64,000 nt of DNA from contig NZ_CP129113.1 in assembly GCF_030762805.1 (NCBI RefSeq), positions 1,378,001 through 1,442,000 of the forward strand, read 5' to 3'. The stretch's first letter is position 1; every line of letters begins with the position of its first letter. The notes below the pieces were generated by a model. It saw only the letters and a list, made by a program, of their open reading frames with translations. It was not told the origin of the DNA and searched no databases. Shown in pieces: positions 7,370 through 16,791 of this stretch. The stretch is from Aciduricibacillus chroicocephali (lineage in GTDB: Bacteria; Bacillota; Bacilli; Bacillales; Amphibacillaceae). The position numbers and the translations under genes were made by a program.

Positions 7370-8406
7370 TACTTGCCTTGGTCTTTTCTTAGTATAGATG
7401 CAAAGTCATCCATTTCTTCACGTTTTGTCCGTGTCATGAGCTGCTGAACGATTTCTGCAGCATCTCGTTTTTCGAATAGGAGCTGATGAATGGCATCTAC
7501 AATGGGCATCTCAATATTTTGCCTGCGTGCAAGTTCATAAGCAGCTTCTGTCGTCCGTACACCTTCTACGACCATGCCCATCTGTTCTAGCACTGCTTCG
7601 AGTTTGTCCCCCTTGCCAAGCAAATTGCCCGCTCGCCAATTTCTACTATGTACACTTGTACATGTAACAATCAAATCTCCCACACCGGGCAATCCAAGGA
7701 AGGTGAGCGGGTTGGCACCCAATGAAGTCCCAAGACGGGCGATTTCAGCAAGACCGCGCGTAATAAGAGCCGCCTTTGCGTTATCTCCATAGCCAAGGCC
7801 ATCCGAAACTCCTGCTCCAAGTGCAATAATATTTTTAAGTGCACCACCAAGCTCAATGCCAACGATATCGTTACTCGTATAAACACGGAACGATTCATTG
7901 AAGAAGAGATTTTGAGCGCGAACAGCATGTTCAATCTGCAAGGAAGAAACTGTTACGGTTGTCGGCTGCCGTTGTGCCACTTCTTCTGCATGGCTTGGTC
8001 CGGAAAGAACAATAATTTCTTTATATTCATAGTTCTCAAGCTCTTCATTAAGCATTTCCGATACACGCTTCATCGTTTTCGGTTCAATACCTTTTGTTGC
8101 ATGAATGACAATTGCCTCTTTTTCGAGGAATGGATCCACTTTTTTTGCCACTTCGCGGATTGCTTTCGTCGGTACGACAAAGACGACTGCCTCACTACCT
8201 TTAACAGAAGCTTCTAAATCAGAAGAAGCCTTAATGCCTTCTGGAAGGTCAGCATCAAGATATTTGTTATTACGGTGAGTTTCATTAATTTCTTCTGCCT
8301 GCTCGGCCCGATGCGTCCAGAGACGCACGTCATGTCCATTGTCAGCAAGCACGATAGAGAGGGCTGTGCCCCAGCTGCCTGCTCCCAAAACAGCTACTTT
8401 TGCCAT
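7369..8406 (-). CDS. gpsA: NAD(P)-dependent glycerol-3-phosphate dehydrogenase
   Basis: Reduces dihydroxyacetone phosphate to sn-glycerol-3-phosphate for phospholipid synthesis; cytosolic. The dinucleotide-binding motif GAGSWGTA lies at the N-terminus and the catalytic-lysine signature ELGGALKNIIALGAGVSDGLGYG region is intact. 345 residues, normal length. The ATG at 8406 follows TAGGAGGACA. It starts 11 bases after der, so der-gpsA form an operon as in B. subtilis. Confidence 0.98.
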   Translation of the reverse strand: MAKVAVLGAGSWGTALSIVLADNGHDVRLWTHRAEQAEEINETHRNNKYLDADLPEGIKASSDLEASVKGSEAVVFVVPTKAIREVAKKVDPFLEKEAIVIHATKGIEPKTMKRVSEMLNEELENYEYKEIIVLSGPSHAEEVAQRQPTTVTVSSLQIEHAVRAQNLFFNESFRVYTSNDIVGIELGGALKNIIALGAGVSDGLGYGDNAKAALITRGLAEIARLGTSLGANPLTFLGLPGVGDLIVTCTSVHSRNWRAGNLLGKGDKLEAVLEQMGMVVEGVRTTEAAYELARRQNIEMPIVDAIHQLLFEKRDAAEIVQQLMTRTKREEMDDFASILRKDQGK

Positions 8407-8417
8407 GATCTGTCCTC

Positions 8418-9728
8418 CTACTGCCTCTTACGGGCGAAGATTTTGATTGGCGTACCTGTAAAACTGAACGCTTCCCTAATGCGGTTCTCCAGGAAACGTT
8501 GGTATGAGAAGTGCATAAGTTCAGGATCATTGACAAAAACAGCGAAACTCGGTGGTTTGATTGCCACTTGAGCCGCATAGAAAACTTTAAGCCTTTTCCC
8601 TTTTACGGTTGGAGTCGGATTGACTGCCAATGCATCCATGATTACATCATTTAGCACGCTTGTCTGAATACGTTTTGCATGATTCTCACTTGCCGTTCGA
8701 ATTGCAGGAAGAAGTGTATGCAATCTTTTCTTCGTTTTCGCAGAGAGAAAGACAATCGGCGCATAATCGAGATACTGGAAATGTGCCCGTACTTTTTCTT
8801 CAAACTCTTTCATTGTCTTCTCATCACGCTCAACGGCATCCCATTTGTTCACAACAATAATGACTGCCCGCCCAGCTTCATGAGCATAGCCAGCAATCTT
8901 CTTATCCTGTTCACGGATGCCGGTCTCTGCATCAAGCAAAACAAGGACAACATCGGATCGATCAATCGCTTTTAAAGCTCGCATAACACTGTATTTTTCT
9001 GTTGTTTCATAGACTTTACCACGCTTACGCATACCAGCAGTGTCCGTAATGACGTATTCCTGACCATCTCTAATAAGACGCGTATCAATCGCGTCGCGGG
9101 TTGTACCTTCAATATCACTCACAATGACTCGCTCTTCATTAAGAAGCGCATTGACTAGAGATGATTTGCCAACGTTCGGTCTGCCAATTAAGCTGAAATA
9201 GATCGTCTCCTCGTCATCATCCCTTGTTTCAAAAACAGGGAAATGGCCGACAACCTCGTCCAGCATATCGCCAAGACCAAGACCGTGTGAACCCGAAATT
9301 GGAAACGGCTCGCCGAATCCAAGTGAATAGTATTCATATACTTCATTTCTCATTTCAGGATTATCCATTTTATTTACAGCAAGGACAATTGGCTTACTGG
9401 ACTTGAAAAGCATTTTTGCGACTTCTTCATCCGCAGCCGTTACACCTTCCCGGCCATTGATCATAAATATGATTACGTCCGCTTCATCGATTGCAACTTC
9501 GGCCTGTTGACGCATTTGATTTAGAAGTGGCTCATCACCAATCTCGATTCCACCTGTATCAATCAGGTCGAATTGGTGGGCAAGCCACTCGGCCTGAGCA
9601 TAAATCCGGTCTCTCGTTACTCCCGGAATATCTTCTACTATAGAAATTCTTTCTCCAACAAGTCTGTTGAAAATGGTTGATTTGCCGACGTTCGGTCTGC
9701 CGACAATAGCTACTACCGGTTTCCTCAT
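8418..9728 (-). CDS. der: ribosome biogenesis GTPase Der (EngA)
   Basis: Essential double GTPase for 50S subunit maturation. Two tandem G domains are visible, each with its P-loop (GRPNVGKST near residue 10 and GRPNVGKSS in the middle), DTGG/DTAG switch motifs and NKMD/NKWD specificity motifs, followed by a C-terminal KH-like domain. 436 residues is the family length. The ATG at 9728 begins the conserved [12 protein letters not shown]; an in-frame start at 9791 is rejected because it adds an unrelated extension. The ribosome-binding site is a modest AGAGGATG. Upstream of gpsA in one unit. Confidence 0.98.
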   Translation of the reverse strand: MRKPVVAIVGRPNVGKSTIFNRLVGERISIVEDIPGVTRDRIYAQAEWLAHQFDLIDTGGIEIGDEPLLNQMRQQAEVAIDEADVIIFMINGREGVTAADEEVAKMLFKSSKPIVLAVNKMDNPEMRNEVYEYYSLGFGEPFPISGSHGLGLGDMLDEVVGHFPVFETRDDDEETIYFSLIGRPNVGKSSLVNALLNEERVIVSDIEGTTRDAIDTRLIRDGQEYVITDTAGMRKRGKVYETTEKYSVMRALKAIDRSDVVLVLLDAETGIREQDKKIAGYAHEAGRAVIIVVNKWDAVERDEKTMKEFEEKVRAHFQYLDYAPIVFLSAKTKKRLHTLLPAIRTASENHAKRIQTSVLNDVIMDALAVNPTPTVKGKRLKVFYAAQVAIKPPSFAVFVNDPELMHFSYQRFLENRIREAFSFTGTPIKIFARKRQ

Positions 9729-9870
9729 CAAGGAACATCCTCTCTCTAAGTCCTTACAGCTCACTTTAGAAACTAAACTTAAGCAAAGCATTTAGGACTT
9801 GTACAACTTTAATCATTCTAGCAAACCTTATATCGCTTCACAATCATTTTTACATAGCTTGCCCGTTACA

Positions 9871-9901
9871 CGAAAAAAAGCCCCCGTTTCCGAAGGCTTT
9901 T
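9871..9901 (-). terminator. intrinsic terminator after S1-like gene
   Basis: On the minus strand AAAAGCCTTCG pairs with CGGGGGCTTTT (two G-U pairs) around a GAAA tetraloop and runs into TTTTTTT. It separates the S1-like gene from der. Confidence 0.9.
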
Positions 9902-9911
9902 CAGGAAAAAC

Positions 9912-11042
9912 TTATTTGTATTTATCAAGCTTGTCGCCAATGAAGTCTCCGAGTGAGAAACTGCCTTGATCAGAGTCATCCTCATAATCACTATAATCAT
10001 GATCAGTCGCCGTCGGCTCTTCCAATTCCTTAATACTCAAGGAAATGCGACCTTCTGCTTCATTGACATCGAGTACTTTCACATCGACTTTCTGTCCAGT
10101 TGAAAGAACTTCACTTGGCTTAGCAATGTGACGGTTGGCAATTTCAGAAATATGTACCAAACCTTCAACACCAGGGAATACTTCAACAAATGCACCAAAA
10201 TCGGCAAGTCTTTTCACAGTACCTTCGACTACGTCACCTTTTTTGATTTTGTCACCAATGTTCTCCCATGGTCCTGGAAGAACTGCTTTACGTGAAAGTG
10301 AGATACGCTCGTTATCAAGGTCTACAGAAAGGACTTCCACCTTTACTTTGTCACCTTCTTTGACGACATCGCTCGCTTTATCAACATGCTCATGAGCGAG
10401 TTGAGAAATGTGAACGAGACCATCTACGCCACCGATATCTACAAAGGCACCAAAGTTCGTAAGACGCTGAACTGTACCTTCAATTACTTGACCTGGCTCA
10501 AGCGACTGAAGCACTTCGCCCTTTTTGTGTTCATTTTCTTCCTCTACAACAGCACGATGTGAAAGAATAATACGATTCTTCTCACGATCAAGCTCGATCA
10601 CTTTTACGGAAAGCGTTTTCCCTTTATAATCTGAGAAATCATCAACGAAGTGTGTTTCAACCATAGAAGCCGGAATAAAGCCCCGCAAGCCTACATCTGC
10701 AACGAGACCGCCTTTAACGATTTCCTTAACAGTTGTTTCAAATACTACATTGTTGTCAAATTTCTCTTGAATGTCGTCCCAGGCTTTTTCGGCATCCATC
10801 GCTTTTTTAGAAAGAATTACCTCTTCGTCTGCTACCTTTTTCACCTTAAGTGTCAAAGAGTCGCCCTCATTCACAAGTTCATGTGCATTTTCCACTTGAA
10901 CATTAGATAGTTCGATAAGTGGCACAATTCCTTCTGTTTTGTAGCTGATGTCAACAAGCACTTGCTTGTCTTCCACCTTAACTACTGTACCGGTTACAAT
11001 ATCACCCGGCTTGATTTCTTCAAAATTGGCAAATTCAGTCAT
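9912..11042 (-). CDS. ypfD: ribosomal protein S1 homologue (YpfD type)
   Basis: 376-residue protein built from four S1 RNA-binding repeats (roughly residues 13-80, 97-165, 183-250 and 268-340; for example GAFVDIGGVDGLVHISQL and GAFVEVFPGVEGLVHISEI) and an acidic tail. In low-GC Gram-positives this shorter S1 is not essential and its ribosomal role is less clear than that of six-repeat proteobacterial S1. The ATG at 11042 follows TTGAGGAGGTCC. It lies downstream of cmk-plsC, as in B. subtilis (cmk-ypfD), and ends at a strong terminator. Confidence 0.93.
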   Translation of the reverse strand: MTEFANFEEIKPGDIVTGTVVKVEDKQVLVDISYKTEGIVPLIELSNVQVENAHELVNEGDSLTLKVKKVADEEVILSKKAMDAEKAWDDIQEKFDNNVVFETTVKEIVKGGLVADVGLRGFIPASMVETHFVDDFSDYKGKTLSVKVIELDREKNRIILSHRAVVEEENEHKKGEVLQSLEPGQVIEGTVQRLTNFGAFVDIGGVDGLVHISQLAHEHVDKASDVVKEGDKVKVEVLSVDLDNERISLSRKAVLPGPWENIGDKIKKGDVVEGTVKRLADFGAFVEVFPGVEGLVHISEIANRHIAKPSEVLSTGQKVDVKVLDVNEAEGRISLSIKELEEPTATDHDYSDYEDDSDQGSFSLGDFIGDKLDKYK

Positions 11043-11117
11043 TTGATGGACCTCCTCAAAAACTTATACTGCTTTTAATAACTTCTAATACTCACAGCGA
11101 ATTGTCAAGCAAAGCAC

Positions 11118-11123
11118 ATTATA
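11118..11123 (-). promoter_or_regulatory. candidate -10 element for S1-like gene
   Basis: TATAAT on the minus strand at the very end of plsC, with TTGCGC 16 bases further upstream. It would give a leader of about 70 bases. Only the -10 is strong. Confidence 0.4.
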
Positions 11124-11703
11124 CAGAATGCTGAAGATCGCGCAATTTGCGGATTTCTTCCATGATGGCATCGGCAGCTTCTTGAGCCGAAAGTTTTTCT
11201 TCACGGATGGTTCCCATGTCCAGTGGTTCTCCGTATATGACAAAAACCCTTTTGAATGGCTTATACTCACCGACAATAGCACATGGAATTACAACAGCAT
11301 CTGATTTAAGCGCAAAAAATCCAGCACCAGCCAATGCTTTTCCTAGTTCGCCATTTTTACTTCTTGTTCCCTCTGGAAACAGTCCCAAAACCTTATTTTC
11401 CTTTAAGATTGTTAGCGCTGTTCTTAAGGCATTTCTATCACTGAGACCCCGTTTGACAGCAAATACATTCACTCTCTTCAGTATAGCTCCCAAGAAAGGG
11501 GCTTCAAGAAGTTCGCTTTTCGCCATGTAATGTACTGGTCTCTTCATTGTCATACCAACGACAGGTGGGTCAAAGTTGGAAATATGGTTTGCGCAGACGA
11601 TGACCGGCCCACTTTTCGGTACATTGTGAAGCCCAATGACTTTTACTCTGAAAAGCGGTGTCAAAATTATTTTTACTAGGAGGCGTCCAAAAGCATACAG
11701 CAT
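11119..11703 (-). CDS. plsC: 1-acyl-sn-glycerol-3-phosphate acyltransferase
   Basis: Converts lysophosphatidic acid to phosphatidic acid at the membrane. The acyltransferase motifs NHISNFD (H-x4-D, near residue 40) and FPEGTRS (near residue 115) are intact, and a hydrophobic N-terminus could bind membrane. 194 residues, typical for the short PlsC family. The ATG at 11703 follows GAGGTGACA. It starts 12 bases after cmk. The gene sits between cmk and the S1 homologue in many Bacillaceae, whereas B. subtilis plsC (yhdO) lies elsewhere. Confidence 0.92.
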   Translation of the reverse strand: MLYAFGRLLVKIILTPLFRVKVIGLHNVPKSGPVIVCANHISNFDPPVVGMTMKRPVHYMAKSELLEAPFLGAILKRVNVFAVKRGLSDRNALRTALTILKENKVLGLFPEGTRSKNGELGKALAGAGFFALKSDAVVIPCAIVGEYKPFKRVFVIYGEPLDMGTIREEKLSAQEAADAIMEEIRKLRDLQHSV

Positions 11704-11715
11704 ATGTATGTCACC

Positions 11716-12414
11716 TCAATCCTGACGAGAGCCGGAACGCTCCAGTGCTTTACTGCACTCAGCCAGTATGGATTCGGCAACTTGGTGGATTGTACATGAT
11801 GTCGTATCAATCTCTACTGCATCGGGTGCTTTGACAAGCGGTGACGTTTCACGTTCCATATCCTGTTTGTCTCGCAGCGCAATCTCTTCTTGAAGTTTTT
11901 CAAGATCTGACTCAAAACCTTTGAGTAAATTCTCTTCATGTCTGCGACGCGCCCGTTCCTCGACTGTTGCTATAAGAAAAATCTTAACCTCAGCGTCAGG
12001 GATAACACGAGTGCCAATATCTCTTCCATCCATTACGACACCGCGTTTTTCAGCGAATTTCTGCTGTCTCTTGACCATTTCTTCACGGATAAGAGGATAT
12101 TTCGCAATCTTAGATACGTTATTCGTCACTTCTTCTGTACGAATCTCCCATGTTGTATCAATGCCATCCAAGTAGACGCGCTGCCCAGTTTCACCCTGCT
12201 CCAACGTGATCTCTGTCTTGTCCAGCAGTTCAGCGAGCTGTTTTTCATCATCGAGGTCAAGACGGTATTCAAGTGCCTTGCTCGTAAGTGCTCTATACAT
12301 AGCTCCAGTATCAATATAAATATAGCCTAGTTTATGTGCGACAATCTTTGCGACCGTACTTTTTCCCGCTGCAGCCGGTCCGTCTATTGCAATCGCTATT
12401 TTATGCTCTGTCAT
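11716..12414 (-). CDS. cmk: cytidylate kinase
   Basis: Phosphorylates CMP and dCMP to the diphosphates using ATP. The P-loop GPAAAGKST is at residues 12-20, followed by [10 protein letters not shown] and the [20 protein letters not shown] nucleoside-binding region. 232 residues, the bacterial Cmk length. The ATG at 12414 lies about 11 bases after AAGGAA, slightly long. It heads the cmk-plsC pair; the upstream gap contains an extended -10 promoter candidate. Confidence 0.97.
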   Translation of the reverse strand: MTEHKIAIAIDGPAAAGKSTVAKIVAHKLGYIYIDTGAMYRALTSKALEYRLDLDDEKQLAELLDKTEITLEQGETGQRVYLDGIDTTWEIRTEEVTNNVSKIAKYPLIREEMVKRQQKFAEKRGVVMDGRDIGTRVIPDAEVKIFLIATVEERARRRHEENLLKGFESDLEKLQEEIALRDKQDMERETSPLVKAPDAVEIDTTSCTIHQVAESILAECSKALERSGSRQD

Positions 12415-12452
12415 CTTTATTTATTCCTTCCCCTCATATAAAATCCCTATTT

Positions 12453-12461
12453 ACTATACCA
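12453..12461 (-). promoter_or_regulatory. extended -10 promoter candidate for cmk
   Basis: TGGTATAGT on the minus strand fits TGnTATAnT about 40 bases before the cmk ATG. An inverted repeat AGCATT-GCA-AATGCT lies immediately upstream (about 12467-12481). Confidence 0.45.
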
Positions 12462-12513
12462 TATGAGCATTGCAAATGCTTTTACGTTTTACTGATTTTC
12501 ACTGCTCGTTAAA

Positions 12514-12546
12514 TGAAAAAAAGGAGAGGTAAATCCCCCTCCTTCT
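12514..12546 (-). terminator. intrinsic terminator after ypeB
   Basis: On the minus strand AAGGAGGGG pairs with CCTCTCCTT (one G-U) around a short loop, then TTTTTTC. It lies just after the ypeB stop. Confidence 0.85.
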
Positions 12547-12549
12547 TCA

Positions 12550-13881
12550 TTAGCGAAAGTCGATGCCAGTACCTTCTAGGCGTTCCACTTTCTCTTCCTT
12601 GCCGCTATTGGCGTTGATATAAATTCTGTAAGTGATGTTTTTGTGGACACCAATGAATTCATGGCAGAGTACTTCATTTCCAAGTTCATTGGTTATCAGG
12701 GATAAGTAGTTTTCCTGAATATCCAGATTTGGGTTTACTTTGTCCCTTGCCTCATTGACACTAATCTTCGGTTTTTCAAGCTTGCGATCACGATGGTTCT
12801 TGAAATAGTTACGACCGGATAGACCGAGCAGATTACCATTATCTAGAGCTACCTTTACTTCTGCTGAGTCAGGATACAACCTTATGCCATCCTGGACTGG
12901 AAGGAAAGAATATGAACCAGCATTGTCATGTTCAGTTGAAGAAACAACTTCCATATTTTTAAAACCAAGATTCTTCAAGTACTGTGCGGCTTTTTCCCCA
13001 CCTGTATACAGGCTTATTTTTTTGTTTGGAACAGGCCTGTTTACGAGGAGATTGAGAGGATGCCCGCCTTTTACAGATAGATCAAGCATGCCATTCCGAT
13101 TCCCTTTTTCATAGACGATATTATAGGCAGCTACATTTGCCCCTTTACCACTTTTTTGGATTGTAAATGCCTTGTCATCAGTATCGCCCATGATTTGTTT
13201 TGCTTTGCGGAGAGCTTGGTCTTTTGAGTAGGCTTCACCTTGAATGTAATTTTTGTGATCCTTGTCTGCATTGCCTGCAAGTGAATTTCCTGCATTTGCT
13301 TCATCATATCCCGACACTTTTTTCTCTACAGTATGAAAACCGTCCATAATTGTATTGTCCATTTTCTCATTACGCTGTGCCAACGATTTTTCTGCATCGA
13401 GCCAACTCAAATTATTATTGAGAACGTCGCCCTGCAGCTTCCTCATATGGCTGTTAAGCTCACCGGACTGCTTATATAATGATGCCAGTGTTTTCGTTTC
13501 TTTATTTGTCAAAGGCTTGGCAGAAAGGTCACGAGCGGCTGTCTTATAAGAGAAATCCCCGATTTGTGATAAGAATTCCTCTGTCTTATTAAACGGCAGC
13601 ATTGCGAGTGGCAACTGTCCAAGATTGCTTTGAGCATTGGATGTGATCCGCCAAATATCGAGCATTTGCGGAGAAAGTCTCTCTTTGGAATTCATTGCAA
13701 GTGTCGTACCAATTTTTTCATGTAAAATATCCATATTGTAGGTCAATTCATGAAAAGCTCGTTGATAATGGTTTTCTGCCTGCAAAGACACCATTGATTT
13801 TTCATTATTTGAGCGTGCAGCCCAGAAACTCGTACCAGCGATTCCTGCGGCAAGTAAAGCTATCGCAATCCATCTGTACAT
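12550..13881 (-). CDS. ypeB: germination protein YpeB
   Basis: YpeB localises and stabilises the cortex-lytic enzyme SleB in the dormant spore; each protein needs the other. The 443-residue protein begins with a single membrane or signal segment (residues 4-20), then a helical N-terminal domain, then PepSY-like repeats in the C-terminal half (from about residue 220). The ATG at 13881 follows AAAGGTGG and lies 15 bases after the sleB stop, so sleB-ypeB form a bicistron. Length and context agree with the family. Confidence 0.95.
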   Translation of the reverse strand: MYRWIAIALLAAGIAGTSFWAARSNNEKSMVSLQAENHYQRAFHELTYNMDILHEKIGTTLAMNSKERLSPQMLDIWRITSNAQSNLGQLPLAMLPFNKTEEFLSQIGDFSYKTAARDLSAKPLTNKETKTLASLYKQSGELNSHMRKLQGDVLNNNLSWLDAEKSLAQRNEKMDNTIMDGFHTVEKKVSGYDEANAGNSLAGNADKDHKNYIQGEAYSKDQALRKAKQIMGDTDDKAFTIQKSGKGANVAAYNIVYEKGNRNGMLDLSVKGGHPLNLLVNRPVPNKKISLYTGGEKAAQYLKNLGFKNMEVVSSTEHDNAGSYSFLPVQDGIRLYPDSAEVKVALDNGNLLGLSGRNYFKNHRDRKLEKPKISVNEARDKVNPNLDIQENYLSLITNELGNEVLCHEFIGVHKNITYRIYINANSGKEEKVERLEGTGIDFR

Positions 13882-13896
13882 GCTAGATCCACCTTT

Positions 13897-14628
13897 CTAC
13901 ATGCAGAAAATATGTTTTCCTATCGTTTTGATTTGAGGTCTTGACCAAATCCATTTTGAAGTAGCCGTTTCTGGATTGAAATAATAAATAGCCTCACCCG
14001 TCGGATCCCAGCCATTGATTGCATCCATTACAGCTCGTCTTGCTTTATCATTTGGAGTCAGCCAAATTTGTCCGTCAGCAACCGCCGTAAAGGCACCCGG
14101 TTCAAATATGACACCTGAAATGGTATTCGGAAAAGAAGGACTTTCAATCCGATTCAAAATAACTGCGGCCACTGCTACTTGTCCCACATATGGCTCACCT
14201 CGTGATTCTCCATAAACGGCATTTGCCAAAAGACGAATATCATTTTCAGAAAATCCCGGTGGAACTGCGCTAGTCCCTCCGCTCACTTGTGTATTTGAAG
14301 CACCTTTTGTCGGCATGTTTTTTGTAGCTTTTACAAGTTTAGCCTTAGTTGAACCTCCTGCTAGACCATCGGGTTTCATGCCAAATGCTTCTTGGAAGTT
14401 CCTTAGTGACCAGTAAGTCCCCCATCCAAAAACACCATCAATCTTTCCTTTAAAGTAACCGAGAAATTTCAGTCTCGATTGCAGTTCAATAACATCGTCT
14501 CCTTTTGCTCCGCGTTGGATCACCTGCGGACTAAAGGCATGGACTTCACTTGATGGCAGCGCAGCCTGTACCCCACCGATTAAAAAATATAGTATAATAA
14601 TTGAAAAGCATATCTTTCTTTTAATCAT
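13897..14628 (-). CDS. sleB: spore cortex-lytic enzyme SleB
   Basis: Lytic transglycosylase that depolymerises cortex peptidoglycan containing muramic delta-lactam during germination. 243 residues: signal peptide (about 1-31), a peptidoglycan-binding domain (VIQRGAKGDDVIELQSRLKFLGYF) and a C-terminal hydrolase domain with the catalytic glutamate in NAVYGESRGEPYVGQVAVAAV. The ATG at 14628 follows CACAGGAGGCTC. First gene of sleB-ypeB, divergent from ansA. A forespore promoter is expected, but I could not pick one confidently in the short gap. Confidence 0.96.
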   Translation of the reverse strand: MIKRKICFSIIILYFLIGGVQAALPSSEVHAFSPQVIQRGAKGDDVIELQSRLKFLGYFKGKIDGVFGWGTYWSLRNFQEAFGMKPDGLAGGSTKAKLVKATKNMPTKGASNTQVSGGTSAVPPGFSENDIRLLANAVYGESRGEPYVGQVAVAAVILNRIESPSFPNTISGVIFEPGAFTAVADGQIWLTPNDKARRAVMDAINGWDPTGEAIYYFNPETATSKWIWSRPQIKTIGKHIFCM

Positions 14629-14729
14629 TTGTGAGCCTCCTGTGAATAATGTTCATTGGCTCTATTTTTAGGATTAATGGTTTTTTTATGCATCATCTGA
14701 ATTTGAAAGTTGGAAAGTGAGTGCCTTTT

Positions 14730-15683
14730 ATGAAAAAAATACTGTTGCTGCATACTGGCGGCACCATTTCGATGGCAGAGAATGAAGAAGGAACCGTAGG
14801 CCAACAGGATGATCATCCTTTGGCGGATTTCGCTTCACATATTGGTGCTGAAGCTGATATTGAAGAAAGAGTCGTTTTCAATCTTCCTTCTCCCCATATT
14901 GAACCTGATCATGTTTTGAAGCTTGCTGAAATTATTAATAATTCCGACGCGGATGGCTATGTCATTACACACGGTACAGACACGATGGAGGAAACAGCTT
15001 ATTTGCTCGATTTGCTAACCGACAATCAAAAAACAATCATCATGACCGGGGCTATGAAATCAAGCAATGAACTCGGATCTGATGCGGCATCGAATTTGGC
15101 TGGGGCACTTATGACAGCAGTTTCGGACGAAGCGAACGGTTACGGAGTCCTCGTCGCCATGAATGGGGAACTTCATGCCTCTCGTGAAGTGTATAAAGCG
15201 TCCAGTATCAACCTGGCTGCTTTCAAAAGCATCAGTGGGCCGGTTGGAATATTGACCAAAACAGGACCTAGCTTTACTCACAAGCTGAGCCCGCTCAGTA
15301 CCATTGACGCTAAAACGCTTGATGCTGATGTATATTTAATAAAGGCCTATGAAGGGATGAACGGTGAATTAATTGATGCTATTCGCAGCTTAAAGCCAGA
15401 TGGACTTGTTATCGAGGCATTTGGGCAGGGCAACCTTCCGAAAACTTGTATGCCTGCATTGAAAAACGTCTTGCAGGATCGTTTGCCAATTGTTATTGTA
15501 TCGCGATCAAATGAATCAATTGTTCAGCCAACATACAGTTATGAAGGCGGTGGCAGTGAACTCAAATCTCTAGGTGCAATTCAAGTATCAGGCCTAAGTG
15601 GCCAAAAGGCACGGCTGAAAATGCTGGCAGTCCTTTCAAAAACGAAAGATCTTGAAGAAATCAAAAAAATGATGCAAGCATAA
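14730..15683 (+). CDS. ansA: type I L-asparaginase
   Basis: Hydrolyses asparagine to aspartate and ammonia. Both catalytic threonine motifs are visible: HTGGTISM at the N-terminus and THGTDTMEET near residue 85. 317 residues, normal for the family. The ATG at 14730 follows GGAAAGTGAG; an in-frame GTG at 14721 lies too close to that site. It stands alone on the plus strand between sleB and ypdA and shares a bidirectional terminator with ypdA. The symbol denotes the family; which B. subtilis asparaginase is orthologous is not resolved. Confidence 0.9.
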   Translation: MKKILLLHTGGTISMAENEEGTVGQQDDHPLADFASHIGAEADIEERVVFNLPSPHIEPDHVLKLAEIINNSDADGYVITHGTDTMEETAYLLDLLTDNQKTIIMTGAMKSSNELGSDAASNLAGALMTAVSDEANGYGVLVAMNGELHASREVYKASSINLAAFKSISGPVGILTKTGPSFTHKLSPLSTIDAKTLDADVYLIKAYEGMNGELIDAIRSLKPDGLVIEAFGQGNLPKTCMPALKNVLQDRLPIVIVSRSNESIVQPTYSYEGGGSELKSLGAIQVSGLSGQKARLKMLAVLSKTKDLEEIKKMMQA

Positions 15684-15684
15684 T

Positions 15685-15728
15685 AAAAAGCAGTCCGGTT
15701 GTCTTTAAAGACACCGGACTGCTTTTTT
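15685..15728. terminator. bidirectional terminator between ansA and ypdA
   Basis: A long near-perfect hairpin with AAAAGCAGTCCGGT on one arm and ACCGGACTGCTTTT on the other, with A and T runs on both flanks. It can end ansA (plus) and ypdA (minus), whose stop codon lies in the T-run. Confidence 0.93.
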
Positions 15729-16701
15729 ATTTTAGATTCCTCGCAATATGTTTCGCTATCTTTTCTCCGTGGAAGCGTCCATTTTCTATAAAAATTGAAT
15801 TATTGTTATAACCTGCCGCCACAACTCCTGCGATATAAAGTCCGGGGACATTTGTTTCGTATGTCTCTTCACTATGGACAGGGCTTCCTGTAACCTTATC
15901 AATCTCTACACCAGCACTCTTAAGCAAGTTATAATCTGGATGATAACCTGTCATTGCAAAGACAAAGTCATTCGTAATTGTTTTAGTCTGCCCGTTTACT
16001 GAAAATGTCAGCTCTTGATCTGATATGGAAGTTGGTTCTGCATTGAAAATAAAGGTAACTTCCCCTTTTTCAACAAGGCTCTCCAGCAATGGCAATATCC
16101 ACGGTTTAACGCTAGGAGAATATTCACTGCCTCTATAGAGAACTGTTACACGAGCTCCAGCCTTATGAAGCTCAATTGCCGCATCGACAGCCGAGTTCTT
16201 GCCCCCTATAACAACAACGTCCTTTTGATAATAAGGATGCGCCTCTTTGAAATAATGAGATACCTTTGGAAGGTCTTCTCCTGGTATGTTCAACATATTC
16301 GGTTGGCCATAGTAACCGGTCGCAACAATACAGTTCTCGGTCAAATATGTTCTCTGATCCGTAAGAACTTCAAATAGGTTCTCGTTTTTCTGTATGGTGA
16401 GTACTTTTTCATAGTTGCGTACACACAGTTCTTTACGCATTGCGACAGAACGGTAATAAGCCAAAGCATCTAGTCTGACAGGCTTTTGACTAGCAGTTAT
16501 GAAAGCGACATTTCCGATTTCAAGCTTTTCGCTTGAGGAGAAAAATGTCTGGTGAGTTGGATAGCGGTAGATCGTTTCAGCTATATTCCCTTTTTCGATG
16601 ATAAGCGGATCAATTCCTTGATTTTGCAACTCAATGGCAGCAGACATGCCACATGGTCCTGCACCGATGATGATTGCTCTTTGTTTGTTAAGTTCGGTCA
16701 T
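15727..16701 (-). CDS. ypdA: bacillithiol disulfide reductase (YpdA/Bdr)
   Basis: FAD- and NADPH-dependent reductase that regenerates bacillithiol from its disulfide. 324 residues with the N-terminal FAD motif GAGPCG, whose cysteine (residue 17) corresponds to the conserved Bdr active-site cysteine, and a second nucleotide motif VVIGGKNSAVDAA near the middle. The ATG at 16701 follows GAAGGGC; an earlier in-frame start at 16761 lies inside the gudB terminator. It is next to gudB, as in B. subtilis. The window also encodes the bacilliredoxin BrxB, another member of this pathway. Confidence 0.93.
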   Translation of the reverse strand: MTELNKQRAIIIGAGPCGMSAAIELQNQGIDPLIIEKGNIAETIYRYPTHQTFFSSSEKLEIGNVAFITASQKPVRLDALAYYRSVAMRKELCVRNYEKVLTIQKNENLFEVLTDQRTYLTENCIVATGYYGQPNMLNIPGEDLPKVSHYFKEAHPYYQKDVVVIGGKNSAVDAAIELHKAGARVTVLYRGSEYSPSVKPWILPLLESLVEKGEVTFIFNAEPTSISDQELTFSVNGQTKTITNDFVFAMTGYHPDYNLLKSAGVEIDKVTGSPVHSEETYETNVPGLYIAGVVAAGYNNNSIFIENGRFHGEKIAKHIARNLK

Positions 16702-16722
16702 CGTAACTGCCCTTCTTTCTAT

Positions 16723-16769
16723 ATTAAAAACAGGAAAAGCCCTTAGCCGGATTTCGGGCAAGAGCTTTT
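16723..16769 (-). terminator. intrinsic terminator after gudB
   Basis: On the minus strand AAAAGCTCTTG pairs with the TAAGGGCTTTT arm (with G-U pairs) and is followed by CCTG and TTTTT. It lies between gudB and ypdA. Confidence 0.7.
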
Positions 16770-16791
16770 CGCAAACATATGTGGGAAAAAA